A stretch of 57,753 nucleotides of DNA from a virus, in IMG/VR virus record IMGVR_UViG_3300037156_000089, positions 1 through 57,753 of that record. One strand, given 5' to 3'. The notes beneath the pieces were generated by a model that had not been told where the DNA came from, did not search any database, and was given only the letters and a program-made list of their open reading frames with translations. The translations under genes and the position numbers were made by a program. Positions 21,812 to 29,352 of the stretch are shown here, in pieces. Position 1 is the stretch's first letter; every line of letters starts with the position of its first letter.

Positions 21812-22779
21812 TGGTCGCGTTTTACAAGCACGACATACCGCACTGGCGCGGCGGCACCGCTAGTCTCTCGGATCGGGCGTACCGCGTCTATCACGTCATC
21901 GTCGAGGAAATCATGATGCAGGAAGGCTCCTTCCCGCTTCACGAGCGATCGCTTGCAGGTATGGCGAACAGGTCTGTCCGCGACTGCAAGCTTGCGCTCA
22001 ACGAGCTTGTGGCATGTGGAAAAATCAAGATCGAGGGCGGCCGGATCTTCAACGAACGGGCCGAAAAAGAACTCGATTGGATTCGTGAAAATCGGAAAAA
22101 CGCAGCAGCTGGCGGGAAAAAAACAGCCGAGAAGGTCTCGACTACTCCGCGAGATGATCTCGACTGGTCAGCGACCACGCCGCGAGAGGCCGTCGAGAAT
22201 ATTGGAAGACACAATGAAATCAGTAGCGCTGTTGAAGCGGCGCTTGATGCAGCTAACAAGCCTAAAAGAGAAGAGAAGAGAAGAGAAGAGAAGAAAGAAT
22301 CCTTTCCCCCAGCATTGAGCTTGATCCCCGCGACGGCCGAGCCGCCCGCGACCGAGAGCGCTGTTGTTGAGCTGAAGAAAGGAATTGTCCAAGCGTTCAT
22401 TCGGGCAGGGAGCATGAACACGAACCCCGACACGCACCAGGCGTCCCTTTGGATTTCGCTAAAGTACCACCCCTCGGTTTGCCTCGCTGTCATCGAGGGG
22501 ATTTTGGCGAAGAACCCGAACGTCCGTTCGCTGAGCTATTTCGATTCCGCGATCCAGCAGGCGCACGAAAAGCTTATCCCCGACTTGCCGCCCGAGAAGC
22601 CCATGGAGCCGAAGTTCGATCTCGGCTGTGGGGTTGTCATGCCAGCCTCCTTGATTGCCATCCATGTGGCTAATTTCACGAAGACGGGGCACTGGCTCGG
22701 GATGCTCGGCCCACCCCCCGGCGAGCACGGTTGCCGCATCCCCTCGCAATTCCTCCCGAAAAAGGAACAGGCAGCATGA
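21811..22779 (+). CDS. DUF1376 replication protein, probable initiator or helicase loader
   Basis: A 322-residue protein. The N-terminal DUF1376 domain (about 4-95) reads AFYKHDIPHWRGGTASLSD, ERSLAGMANRSVRDCK and LNELVACGKIKIEGGRI. A polar linker carries a run KREEKRREEKKE encoded by five AAGAG units, and a C-terminal helical domain follows (SLWISLKYHPSVCLAVIEGI). DUF1376 proteins lie beside phage helicases and are thought to start replication. TGATG overlap with the gene before it. Confidence 0.8.
   Translation: MVAFYKHDIPHWRGGTASLSDRAYRVYHVIVEEIMMQEGSFPLHERSLAGMANRSVRDCKLALNELVACGKIKIEGGRIFNERAEKELDWIRENRKNAAAGGKKTAEKVSTTPRDDLDWSATTPREAVENIGRHNEISSAVEAALDAANKPKREEKRREEKKESFPPALSLIPATAEPPATESAVVELKKGIVQAFIRAGSMNTNPDTHQASLWISLKYHPSVCLAVIEGILAKNPNVRSLSYFDSAIQQAHEKLIPDLPPEKPMEPKFDLGCGVVMPASLIAIHVANFTKTGHWLGMLGPPPGEHGCRIPSQFLPKKEQAA
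22266..22290. repeat. Pentanucleotide tandem repeat (AAGAG)5
   Basis: Five perfect AAGAG units inside the linker of the DUF1376 gene, followed by AAGAA. A gain or loss of one unit would shift the frame. Confidence 0.9.
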
Positions 22780-23204
22780 GCAATGGATTTCGGACTTTCG
22801 GATTTGAAACCAAGGTCTCGTTTCTCGCTTGGGAGGAGCACAAAGATCACCCGAACTATCTCGCCTCTATCCGGGGATCTGCTGGGCGAGCTTTGGCGGA
22901 GAAGATCTTGGCCGACGCTGCTGTCTACAAACGGATCGACCTGCCCGACTGCGACCCCTTCGGCAAAGTCTCCCACCGCTGGACGGTCGGTATCCAGACG
23001 GACCTTTCCGAGATCGCAGCGCGGGAGGTTGAGAAGGAAATCGCTCGGATCGAAGGGCGCAGGGAAGCCGCTGCGGTCTGCCTCGCGGCTGCAAGTCGTT
23101 ATCGGCGGCAAGACGGCGGATGCGCCTATGTGATCGCCTCTGCGCTGGAAGATGCAGCAAGGGCAATTCAGACCGCAACAGATCAGGGGAGGGCAGGGGA
23201 ATGA
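22776..23204 (+). CDS. Unknown early protein
   Basis: A 142-residue helical protein (MSNGFRTFGFETKVSFLAWE, then KEIARIEGRREAAAVCLAAA). ATGA overlaps with both neighbours. No family recognised; its place after the replication genes suggests an accessory replication or early function. Confidence 0.65.
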   Translation: MSNGFRTFGFETKVSFLAWEEHKDHPNYLASIRGSAGRALAEKILADAAVYKRIDLPDCDPFGKVSHRWTVGIQTDLSEIAAREVEKEIARIEGRREAAAVCLAAASRYRRQDGGCAYVIASALEDAARAIQTATDQGRAGE

Positions 23205-23371
23205 TCTGGCTCATCAAGTTCCTAATCTTCGGCCACGCCCATAAGTGGGAGACGATCAAAACCGAGAAGTTAAGCGACATCATCGTTGAAGGGGCGCCCG
23301 GACACCACGGCTCCCGCTACATCTGCCGTTGCACCAAGTGCGGCTCTATTCGGAAATTCGACTGCTTCTAG
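23201..23371 (+). CDS. Small zinc-ribbon-like protein
   Basis: A 56-residue protein with a hydrophobic start (MIWLIKFLIFGHAHKWETI) and CRCTKCGSIRKFDCF at the end, so a partial zinc ribbon. ATGA-coupled to the gene before. No function known. Confidence 0.65.
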   Translation: MIWLIKFLIFGHAHKWETIKTEKLSDIIVEGAPGHHGSRYICRCTKCGSIRKFDCF

Positions 23372-23459
23372 GACATGAGGGGATCACCCCATTCCTTATT
23401 CACATCAGCGGCTTGCGGCTATTTCTAGCCTCGAAGGAAATCACCGTCTAGGAGGCCAC

Positions 23460-24002
23460 ATGAGCAGACCCGGTCGCAAACGTAAGATGGCACCACGCAC
23501 CCCCTGCGGAAAAATCAAACTGAGAAGGCCGACCATGACCGAACTCGCAACCCTCGACCGCGAAGCCCGTCAATCCGAAATGCAGGTCGTCTTGCTCCAG
23601 CCTCACCGCCTGGGCGATACGGACCAATTATGCGTCTCGGCCCTAGGAAGGTTCGTGAAGGCCCATAAACTGCGTCGGGAGTACCATGACGCCGCGGAGA
23701 GTTATGCGGGCCTGGTGCGCCGCCTGTGGGCCGCCAAGGGGGTTCCTACAGACCAGAGGTCGGGTGAAACTGGTTCCGGCATCGGTCCATCCGACGCGAC
23801 CGTGCGCAAATGGGAAAAAGAAGAGCTTGCGGTCCGGACGGCTTTGATGCGGGTCCACACGCAGGCGTTCCTGACGGTGCGGCGTGTGGCGATTGAGGAC
23901 CGGGAGATTCGGGACGAGATGGCACAGTTCCTGATCGCAGGGCTGAAAGTGGTGGCGGTCGAATACGGCATGGCGAGGGCTGGCGATCACCCTTTCCGAT
24001 AA
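23460..24002 (+). CDS. Unknown protein at the early-late boundary
   Basis: A 180-residue basic protein beginning MSRPGRKRKMAPRTPCGKIK, with QPHRLGDTDQLCVSALGRFV and a helical C-terminal half. AGGAGGCCAC precedes ATG 23460. Relatives with the GRKRK-P-G start occur before the terminase genes of alphaproteobacterial phages, where late activators or antiterminators usually lie; that role is only suggested by position. Confidence 0.65.
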   Translation: MSRPGRKRKMAPRTPCGKIKLRRPTMTELATLDREARQSEMQVVLLQPHRLGDTDQLCVSALGRFVKAHKLRREYHDAAESYAGLVRRLWAAKGVPTDQRSGETGSGIGPSDATVRKWEKEELAVRTALMRVHTQAFLTVRRVAIEDREIRDEMAQFLIAGLKVVAVEYGMARAGDHPFR

Positions 24003-24355
24003 AATGGGCCATGGTCCAGATGTCAGCTTGACAGCTTATCGCAAATCAGTCAGGTTTTCCGATATCCAAAATCCAAACCCGCGCCCGGAGCTGAATAAAC
24101 GCCCGGGCGTGATTCGTTTAAGCGCCCGTCTGGTCCCATGATAGGCTTGGCGGCGCATGAAAAGGCCATGGCTTTGGCCTCAGTGGCGGTGGCGTCTTCT
24201 TGTCCGGTGGGCGCCACCGCCGCGCACCTTTTCAAGTTTCACGGTAAGTGCCTGGCGCAGTCCTCGCTCGCTGCACCTAGTTTGTCCTAGGCATCTGACA
24301 ACCCGCCGGGGCGGGCCGTGAGTTCAGTTTCAGAGTTTGCCGCGTAGGCAAGAAA

Positions 24356-24418
24356 GTCAGGCAGGTTCAATTCCTGCTCGCTGACCGAGATCAGGTGAAA
24401 TGACGGTTCAAATCCGTC
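24356..24418 (+). other. Two tRNA T-arm-like stem-loops
   Basis: GCAGG-TTCAATT-CCTGC (24361-24377) and GACGG-TTCAAAT-CCGTC (24402-24418) each have the 5-bp stem and 7-nt TTC-loop of a tRNA T-arm. They lie 41 nt apart, too close for two full tRNAs, and no matching acceptor or anticodon arms with CCA were found. They may be tRNA remnants, part of an attachment site, or tRNA mimics inside the structured RNA. Confidence 0.5.
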
Positions 24419-24472
24419 CGGCGCTTTCGAGCGCTCGCAGTCCGCAGGGGTGTGCGGAGGTCTAACGTTTCA

Positions 24473-24498
24473 GGGCCATCCTCCGGGGTGGCCCTTTT
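24473..24498 (+). terminator. Intrinsic terminator inside the structured region
   Basis: GGGCCATC (24473-24480), loop CTCCGG, GGTGGCCC (24487-24494), then TTTT. One U-G pair in an otherwise perfect 8-bp stem. It could end the early rightward transcript or the first half of the structured RNA. Confidence 0.7.
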
Positions 24499-25239
24499 CA
24501 ATTCAAGGACCGAACCCATTCCGAAATGGAATGAGTTTGAATTCCGGCAGGGTTAGATTAAGTGCAATACCGCCGCCCCGCCATCCACGTAGGGCAGGGC
24601 AGGCCTCAAGCCTATTTCTGCGCCGGGTATAGCCAGAACCTAATCGAAGGCATCGGCCGGGCGCCCTAGCGCCGCGCCTTCCATCCTTTCGTCGGGCCGT
24701 GCTCGAGCCCGATGCTGAGACAGCGCGCACCTCTCCGGAGCAAGCGGGCCTCGTAAGTTTCGCCCGAAGGGGCGTCCGACTCCCAGGGCAGTTTGGGCCT
24801 GCCTTACCTCCGCGCCGGTTTCCGGGGTCAGCGCGACAGGGACAAATGAAACCGGCGCGCAAGGCGCTCCAATAGGAGGCCGCAAGCGCGACAATTCGCC
24901 CGAACGGGCAACGATGGCGCCCGCTGCATCAAAGGTGCAGCCCGGTTCAAACGATGGCGAGTTCGCGCCGTGGGCCATGAAGTTTGTGCGGCGGCGGAGT
25001 TCTGGAACAAGCCAGATTAAAGCGGAGGCACCTTCCCGCGCCTCACCCGCACAATTCAATCGCATCCAACCGGCAGGCATCGAACCCTCGCCCGGCTAAG
25101 TCTCAGCGGACAGGTGCGACCTCATGATGGCTGGACGGCTAAACGCAACGCGCCGTCCGCACCACCCACGGTAATAATCAAACAGATCCCGTGCACAACG
25201 GTTTCAGCTAAGCCGCAAACTCTTTCCCCAGAGAGCCCC

Positions 25240-25413
25240 ATGCCCGAACCTCATCAGGCCATCACCCGTGTCCTCGTCACAGAGTTCGGTGAGCAAATCC
25301 GGGCCATGCAGCCCGTCGCCATAGAACCCGGCTCAGACTTCGATCGGGAGTGTCGTGAAATATTGGAGCGGATCGAGAGCGCCTATACCAAAATAAAGGC
25401 CGATGGAAACTAA
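25240..25413 (+). CDS. Small acidic protein, unknown
   Basis: A 57-residue acidic, helical protein (MPEPHQAITRVLVTEFGEQI, then REILERIESAYTKI). AGAGAG precedes the ATG. It lies between the structured region and the second leader stem-loop. No family recognised. Confidence 0.55.
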   Translation: MPEPHQAITRVLVTEFGEQIRAMQPVAIEPGSDFDRECREILERIESAYTKIKADGN

Positions 25414-25420
25414 TAACTCA

Positions 25421-25448
25421 TTGTGCCGAAAGTAAAACATCGTAGAAT
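25421..25448 (+). promoter_or_regulatory. Rightward promoter of cassette B
   Basis: TTGTGC (25421-25426), 16-bp spacer, TAGAAT (25443-25448). Start of transcription would fall at or just before the leader stem-loop at 25455, as in cassettes A and C. Confidence 0.6.
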
Positions 25449-25454
25449 CAAAAC

Positions 25455-25489
25455 GGGCCGCAAGTGATTTATCAGATCACAAGCAGCCC
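25455..25489 (+). ncRNA. 35-nt leader stem-loop, copy B
   Basis: Arms GGGCCGC/GCAGCCC (25455-25461, 25483-25489; one C-A mismatch) and inner stem GTGAT/ATCAC (25464-25468, 25476-25480). The inner stem differs from copies A and C by a paired change that keeps complementarity. It precedes the HNH gene at 25516. Confidence 0.7.
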
Positions 25490-25515
25490 TAACCAAACCG
25501 CTGTAAGGAGCGATT

Positions 25516-26049
25516 ATGGCTAAGGTCAAAGATACCCCGACTTGCGGGGATTTACAAACGCGCCTCGATTACGACCCTGATACCGGCGTTTTCACTTGGA
25601 AAGCGCGGTTGGAAGGTACTCGCCAGAGCCGTCATTTCAATACGGTCTACGCTGGGAAGGTTGCAGGTAGCGTCGAGACGACCGGATATCGGGTAATCTG
25701 GATCGATGGGAAGCGTTATAAGGCGCACCGCCTCGCGATGGTCTACATGAGCCACGCTGTTGAATGTATTCAGGTCGACCACATCGATGGCGACAAAGAG
25801 AATAACCGTTATTCGAACCTACGGCTCGCAACCCCATCTGAAAACTCTCAGAACCTTGCAGCGCCAGCAGGTAGGCTTATGGGCGCGTACTTCCGCCCGA
25901 AAGACGGCTTCTGGGTCGCCAGCATCCGCCTCAATAGGCGCTCTCACTATCTCGGCTGCTTCTCAAGCGCCGAACTTGCTCATGACGCTTATACCTCCGC
26001 AAAATCCAGACTTCACATATTCCAGCCCACTTTGAGAGTGGCCCGCTAG
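25516..26049 (+). CDS. HNH endonuclease with AP2-like domain
   Basis: A 177-residue protein: RLDYDPDTGVFTWKAR, then YKAHRLAMVYM and VDHIDGDKENNRYSNLRLAT for the HNH core (about residues 65-100), and a shorter AP2-like end (GAYFRPKDGFWVASIRLNRR, LGCFSSAELAHDAY). It has its own promoter and structured leader and sits just before the terminase genes. Probably a free-standing homing endonuclease; an effect on packaging is possible. Confidence 0.9.
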   Translation: MAKVKDTPTCGDLQTRLDYDPDTGVFTWKARLEGTRQSRHFNTVYAGKVAGSVETTGYRVIWIDGKRYKAHRLAMVYMSHAVECIQVDHIDGDKENNRYSNLRLATPSENSQNLAAPAGRLMGAYFRPKDGFWVASIRLNRRSHYLGCFSSAELAHDAYTSAKSRLHIFQPTLRVAR

Positions 26050-26160
26050 CATGCGCCAAAGGCTCGCGGAGATCGAGCGCAGGATCGCCGCTGATAAGGC
26101 GACGGAGAGTTAAGCTGCGTCCCACCAATAATTAATCCATCCAAACCCAAGAGGTCTGAA

Positions 26161-26646
26161 ATGAAAAAGAGCATTCTCGCCCTGTCGATGTTCGCCGCCC
26201 TGGTCAGCTCTACTGCCTATGCCGGAAACTATAGCGCCTATCCCTCTGCCGCAGGCGCCCTCACGGGCATCGAATCTATGCCGGCCGACACCAATCTCCC
26301 GAACGGGGCCAATCCCCAGACCGAAATCATCTCCGTTCAGTCCCTCCGCGCCAGCGCATACGCCCAGAGCACGCCGTCGACGGCCTTCTCGATCACCCCC
26401 GGCCTCGGCGTACAGGTCGTGCAGATCACCCCTGCCGGTACGCTCGCCACGGGAACGATCACCACCCCGGCGGCCCCGGTAGACGGACAGACGCTCCGCA
26501 TCTTCTCGACCCAGATCGTCACCGCCTTCACCCTGACGGCAAATACCGGGCAGACCATCAACGGCACTGCCGTGACCGCGCTCGCTGCGAACGTAGCTGT
26601 CACCTACATGTACTCGGCCGCAACTGCCGCTTGGTTCCGCATCTAG
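26161..26646 (+). CDS. Secreted or virion-surface protein with signal peptide
   Basis: A 161-residue protein. Residues 1-21 (MKKSILALSMFAALVSSTAYA) form a textbook Sec signal peptide with an AYA cleavage site. The rest is Thr/Ala/Gly-rich and beta-like (AGTLATGTITTPAAPVDGQT, TANTGQTINGTAVTA), like small phage beta-sandwich proteins. AAGAGG precedes the ATG. A signal peptide just before the terminase genes is unusual. Confidence 0.7.
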   Translation: MKKSILALSMFAALVSSTAYAGNYSAYPSAAGALTGIESMPADTNLPNGANPQTEIISVQSLRASAYAQSTPSTAFSITPGLGVQVVQITPAGTLATGTITTPAAPVDGQTLRIFSTQIVTAFTLTANTGQTINGTAVTALAANVAVTYMYSAATAAWFRI

Positions 26647-26660
26647 AGATCAGGTGTGCA

Positions 26661-27305
26661 GTGACAGAGCAAAAAAAAGCCCCGACCGACTGGGAATCCA
26701 TAGAGAAGGATTATCGGGCCGGGGTTCTTTCCATCCGCGAAGTGGCGAAGATCCACGGGGTTTCAGATACCGCTATTCGGAAAAAGGCCAAGGCCGAAAG
26801 TTGGCAGCGCGACCTCACCGAGCGAGTAAACGAGCAGGTTCGCGCCGAGTTGGTTCGCAATACGGTTCGCGCGAGCGACCCGCAAACCGAACGGGAGATC
26901 GTAGATGCTGCCGCAGCGACCGTTGTTCAGGTCGTGCGAAGTCACCGAACCCGGATTGGCCATGGAAACGACCTCGTCGATCTGCTCACCAAGCAATTAA
27001 TGGACGTCGCCGGGAAGCGCGAAGACTTCGAGCAGGCGATTGACCTCGAATGCGCGGGGGATAAAAGCCCCGAGCGACGCACCCGGCTTATGAAGGCCGT
27101 GGCCTTGTCGACGCATGCGGGAATGGCGGTAAATCTCGCCAATGCCCTGAAGGTTTTAATCGGCCTTGAGCGCCAGGCCTTTAATCTCGACGCCCCTGCC
27201 GAGACAGCCATCATATTGGATGCAACCGACGCCACGACCGCATCCCGCCGCAAAGCCGCTCTCGCGCTTCTGCTGGCAAAGCAAGACGAAGGACAGCCTT
27301 CATGA
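26661..27305 (+). CDS. terS: Terminase small subunit
   Basis: A 214-residue protein starting at GTG 26661. The N-terminal helix-turn-helix (KDYRAGVLSIREVAKIHGVS then DTAIRKKAKAESW) is typical of small terminases that bind the packaging site; the long helical middle fits oligomerisation. It lies two genes ahead of the large terminase. The start codon is the first that keeps the HTH intact. Confidence 0.8.
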   Translation: MTEQKKAPTDWESIEKDYRAGVLSIREVAKIHGVSDTAIRKKAKAESWQRDLTERVNEQVRAELVRNTVRASDPQTEREIVDAAAATVVQVVRSHRTRIGHGNDLVDLLTKQLMDVAGKREDFEQAIDLECAGDKSPERRTRLMKAVALSTHAGMAVNLANALKVLIGLERQAFNLDAPAETAIILDATDATTASRRKAALALLLAKQDEGQPS

Positions 27306-27703
27306 GCATTTCAATCGATCGCAAGATCATCGAGCCTGTTATCGACGGCAGGGCGCTCCGGATCACGATTGATGACCACGGGGCTCATGTCGAACTGAGC
27401 TCGGCTAATCTCAATCATACGTTCTGCCAGATTTCGGATTCGGCATGGCTCCTCGAGGATTGTGCGGACTTCCACCGGGTGATTGCGATCATCAACCGTG
27501 ATGGGACGGTTTGCGCTGCGAATGCCCCGCCCGCCGTCGAAGATGAGGATCCTGTCCTCGTCGCCGAGCCCGATGCCATCATTGCGGCCGCGCTCGCCGC
27601 TCCGGAGCCGCAGGCGCTTGTCGCCGAGCCCGCCAGCGCTGTGCTCGAGCCCATCCATGATGTCGCTCTCGTGCCTCTGGCATTCCCTGAAGCTGAAGGC
27701 TGA
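27302..27703 (+). CDS. Unknown protein between the terminase genes
   Basis: A 133-residue acidic protein, ATGA-coupled to the small terminase. The first 80 residues look like a small beta domain (RALRITIDDHGAHVELSSA); the rest is an Ala/Pro/Glu-rich tail (EPDAIIAAALAAPEPQ). No family recognised. Confidence 0.65.
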   Translation: MSISIDRKIIEPVIDGRALRITIDDHGAHVELSSANLNHTFCQISDSAWLLEDCADFHRVIAIINRDGTVCAANAPPAVEDEDPVLVAEPDAIIAAALAAPEPQALVAEPASAVLEPIHDVALVPLAFPEAEG

Positions 27704-27729
27704 CCCTTCGAAACCTTGCGAATTAACTC

Positions 27730-29331
27730 ATGTCCGCTCTCGATCGTCTTGAGGCTCTTCTATCTGGCCTCGACGCGAAGCAAACTGCTGATCTGGACCG
27801 GTTGCTCGTTGAGGAATTAAAGAAGCCGTGGCTCCCGACGCCGGGGCCTCAGCTAGTCGCGTACCTCTCGGCGGCCGACCTGCTCCTTTTCGGCGGCAGT
27901 GCTGGTGGAGGGAAGAGTGATTTGATCTGCGGGCTCTGCCTAAACGAGCATCAGCGTTCGGTCGTGTTCCGAAGCCAATCGAAGGATCTGGACGGGTTCT
28001 GGGAGCGACTCTGCCAGTTGGCGAAGGGAACGAAGTCTCAGAACTCGGTAATGAAGAAGCTCGTCACCTTCGATGATCGAATGGTCGAGGGCGGGCATCT
28101 CGAAAAGCCGGGTTCGGAAAACTCATGGCAGGGCCGCGCACACGACTTCATCGGGTTTGATGAGGGGGCGCAGCTTACCGCCTACAAAGTCAAATTCGTG
28201 ATGGGCTGGCTCCGCTCCGCAGGCGGGCGCCGGTGCCGGGCCGTGATCGCATCGAACCCGCCAATCGGCGGCGAAGGATCATGGCTCCTCGAATGGTTCG
28301 CACCTTGGCTGAACCCAATGTTCTCGAACCCGGCAAAGCCTGGGGAGCTTCGTTGGGCGATAGCGATCGGCAGCAAGAGTGAGATCAAGACCATCTGGTG
28401 CGATGGACCGGACCTCGTTTACCTGAATTCAGACGGAACGGTCCGCTTGGCCACGGAGGAGGAGATTAATCACTCCCCGCCGCTCGATCAGATCAACAAG
28501 CCGCTCTCGCGCACATTCATTCCATCGCGACTGGACGATAACCCGCATCTGAGGGATACCGATTACCGCGCCCAGCTCATGTCGATGCCGGAGCCTTTGC
28601 GGTCGCAACTGCTCCATGGCGACTTTCTCGCCGGGCGCGAAGACGACGAATGGCAGGTCGTTCCTTCAGACTGGGTTCGCATTGCACAAGCTCGATGGGT
28701 TGACCCCAGCTCGACGCGCATGATCGCGCTGGGTGTCGACGTGGCGCAGGGCGGGGCCGATTCCAGTGTGCTCGCTCCGCTGCATGAGAAGAACGTGTTT
28801 GGCAAGATCGAGACGCGGCCGGGCCGGGATACGCCGGATGGGCCGTCTATCGCCAATCTAATTCTGAAATACCGCAGGGACGGCGCGGCGATCGCGATTG
28901 ATACGACCGGCGGCTGGGGCGGCTCCGCGAGGGACCATCTGAAAACCCATCATCAGATCACGGTCGTGCCGATTGTTTATTCGGCCGGGGCCGATGGAAT
29001 GGACCCATCAACACGGCTTGGTTACGCGAACGTGCGGGCGAAAATGTACTGGGAACTCCGGCTCGCGCTCGATCCGTCGAAGAACGAGAACGTCGCGCTG
29101 CCGCCAGGTGATCGCATCCTCGCGCAATTAACCGCCTCTCGCTGGAAGCCGCGCAACGGCAAAATCGTGATTGAGAGCAAGGAAGACATCCGGGCTCGTC
29201 TCGGATCATCGCCTGATGAGGCGGACGCAATCGTTGAGGCATGGCACGTCCGGGACCGCGCCTACAAGGCGTCCAAGACGCGCAGCGGGGCGTCTGACGC
29301 CAATCCGTCGAGACTGGGGTGGCTAGGTTAG
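27730..29331 (+). CDS. terL: Terminase large subunit
   Basis: A 533-residue packaging motor and nuclease. Walker A is GGSAGGGKS (55-63), Walker B ends IGFDEG (141-146) and a coupling segment ASNPP follows. The C-terminal RNase H-like nuclease shows GVDVAQGGADSS near 335 and SSPDEADAIVEAW near 493. Length is close to P22 gp2 (499 residues). Together with the circular map this supports headful packaging. Confidence 0.95.
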   Translation: MSALDRLEALLSGLDAKQTADLDRLLVEELKKPWLPTPGPQLVAYLSAADLLLFGGSAGGGKSDLICGLCLNEHQRSVVFRSQSKDLDGFWERLCQLAKGTKSQNSVMKKLVTFDDRMVEGGHLEKPGSENSWQGRAHDFIGFDEGAQLTAYKVKFVMGWLRSAGGRRCRAVIASNPPIGGEGSWLLEWFAPWLNPMFSNPAKPGELRWAIAIGSKSEIKTIWCDGPDLVYLNSDGTVRLATEEEINHSPPLDQINKPLSRTFIPSRLDDNPHLRDTDYRAQLMSMPEPLRSQLLHGDFLAGREDDEWQVVPSDWVRIAQARWVDPSSTRMIALGVDVAQGGADSSVLAPLHEKNVFGKIETRPGRDTPDGPSIANLILKYRRDGAAIAIDTTGGWGGSARDHLKTHHQITVVPIVYSAGADGMDPSTRLGYANVRAKMYWELRLALDPSKNENVALPPGDRILAQLTASRWKPRNGKIVIESKEDIRARLGSSPDEADAIVEAWHVRDRAYKASKTRSGASDANPSRLGWLG

Positions 29332-29352
29332 TTGGTGCGGCCGGAGATGCGT

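Larger units (their letters stand above)
24021..25239 (+). ncRNA. Candidate large structured non-coding RNA region
   Basis: About 1.2 kb without a credible gene between rightward genes. It holds many perfect stems: 24096-24101/24115-24120; 24158-24165/24227-24234 enclosing 24185-24194/24212-24221 (10 bp); 24240-24244/24316-24320 enclosing 24276-24280/24287-24291 and 24302-24306/24311-24315; 24356-24365/24373-24385; 24402-24406/24414-24418; 24441-24446/24453-24458; 24500-24506/24537-24543 enclosing 24517-24522/24528-24533; 24692-24697/24707-24712; 24811-24822/24848-24859 (12 bp); 25133-25139/25152-25158 extended by 25113-25117/25159-25163. The nested, evenly spread pairing resembles large ornate phage RNAs such as GOLLD or ROOL, but no family was matched. 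A terminator at 24473 may divide it into two transcripts. Confidence 0.55.

Noticed and set aside
23383-23398. Small GGGG-ATCA-CCCC hairpin as a terminator after 23371
   Set aside because: Four-bp stem and no T run; too weak to call.
24021-24033. TTGACA within tgtcagcttgaca as a promoter for the structured RNA
   Set aside because: No acceptable -10 box at 15-19 bp; it is instead part of a short palindrome.
24503-25080. Reverse-strand open frames of 119 and 146 codons in the structured region
   Set aside because: Pro/Arg/Ala-rich sequence without protein-like periodicity, no ribosome sites, and they run through perfect hairpins; typical open frames of GC-rich non-coding DNA.
26051-26113. 20-residue frame MRQRLAEIERRIAADKATES after the HNH gene
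   Set aside because: No ribosome site or coupling; too short to support.
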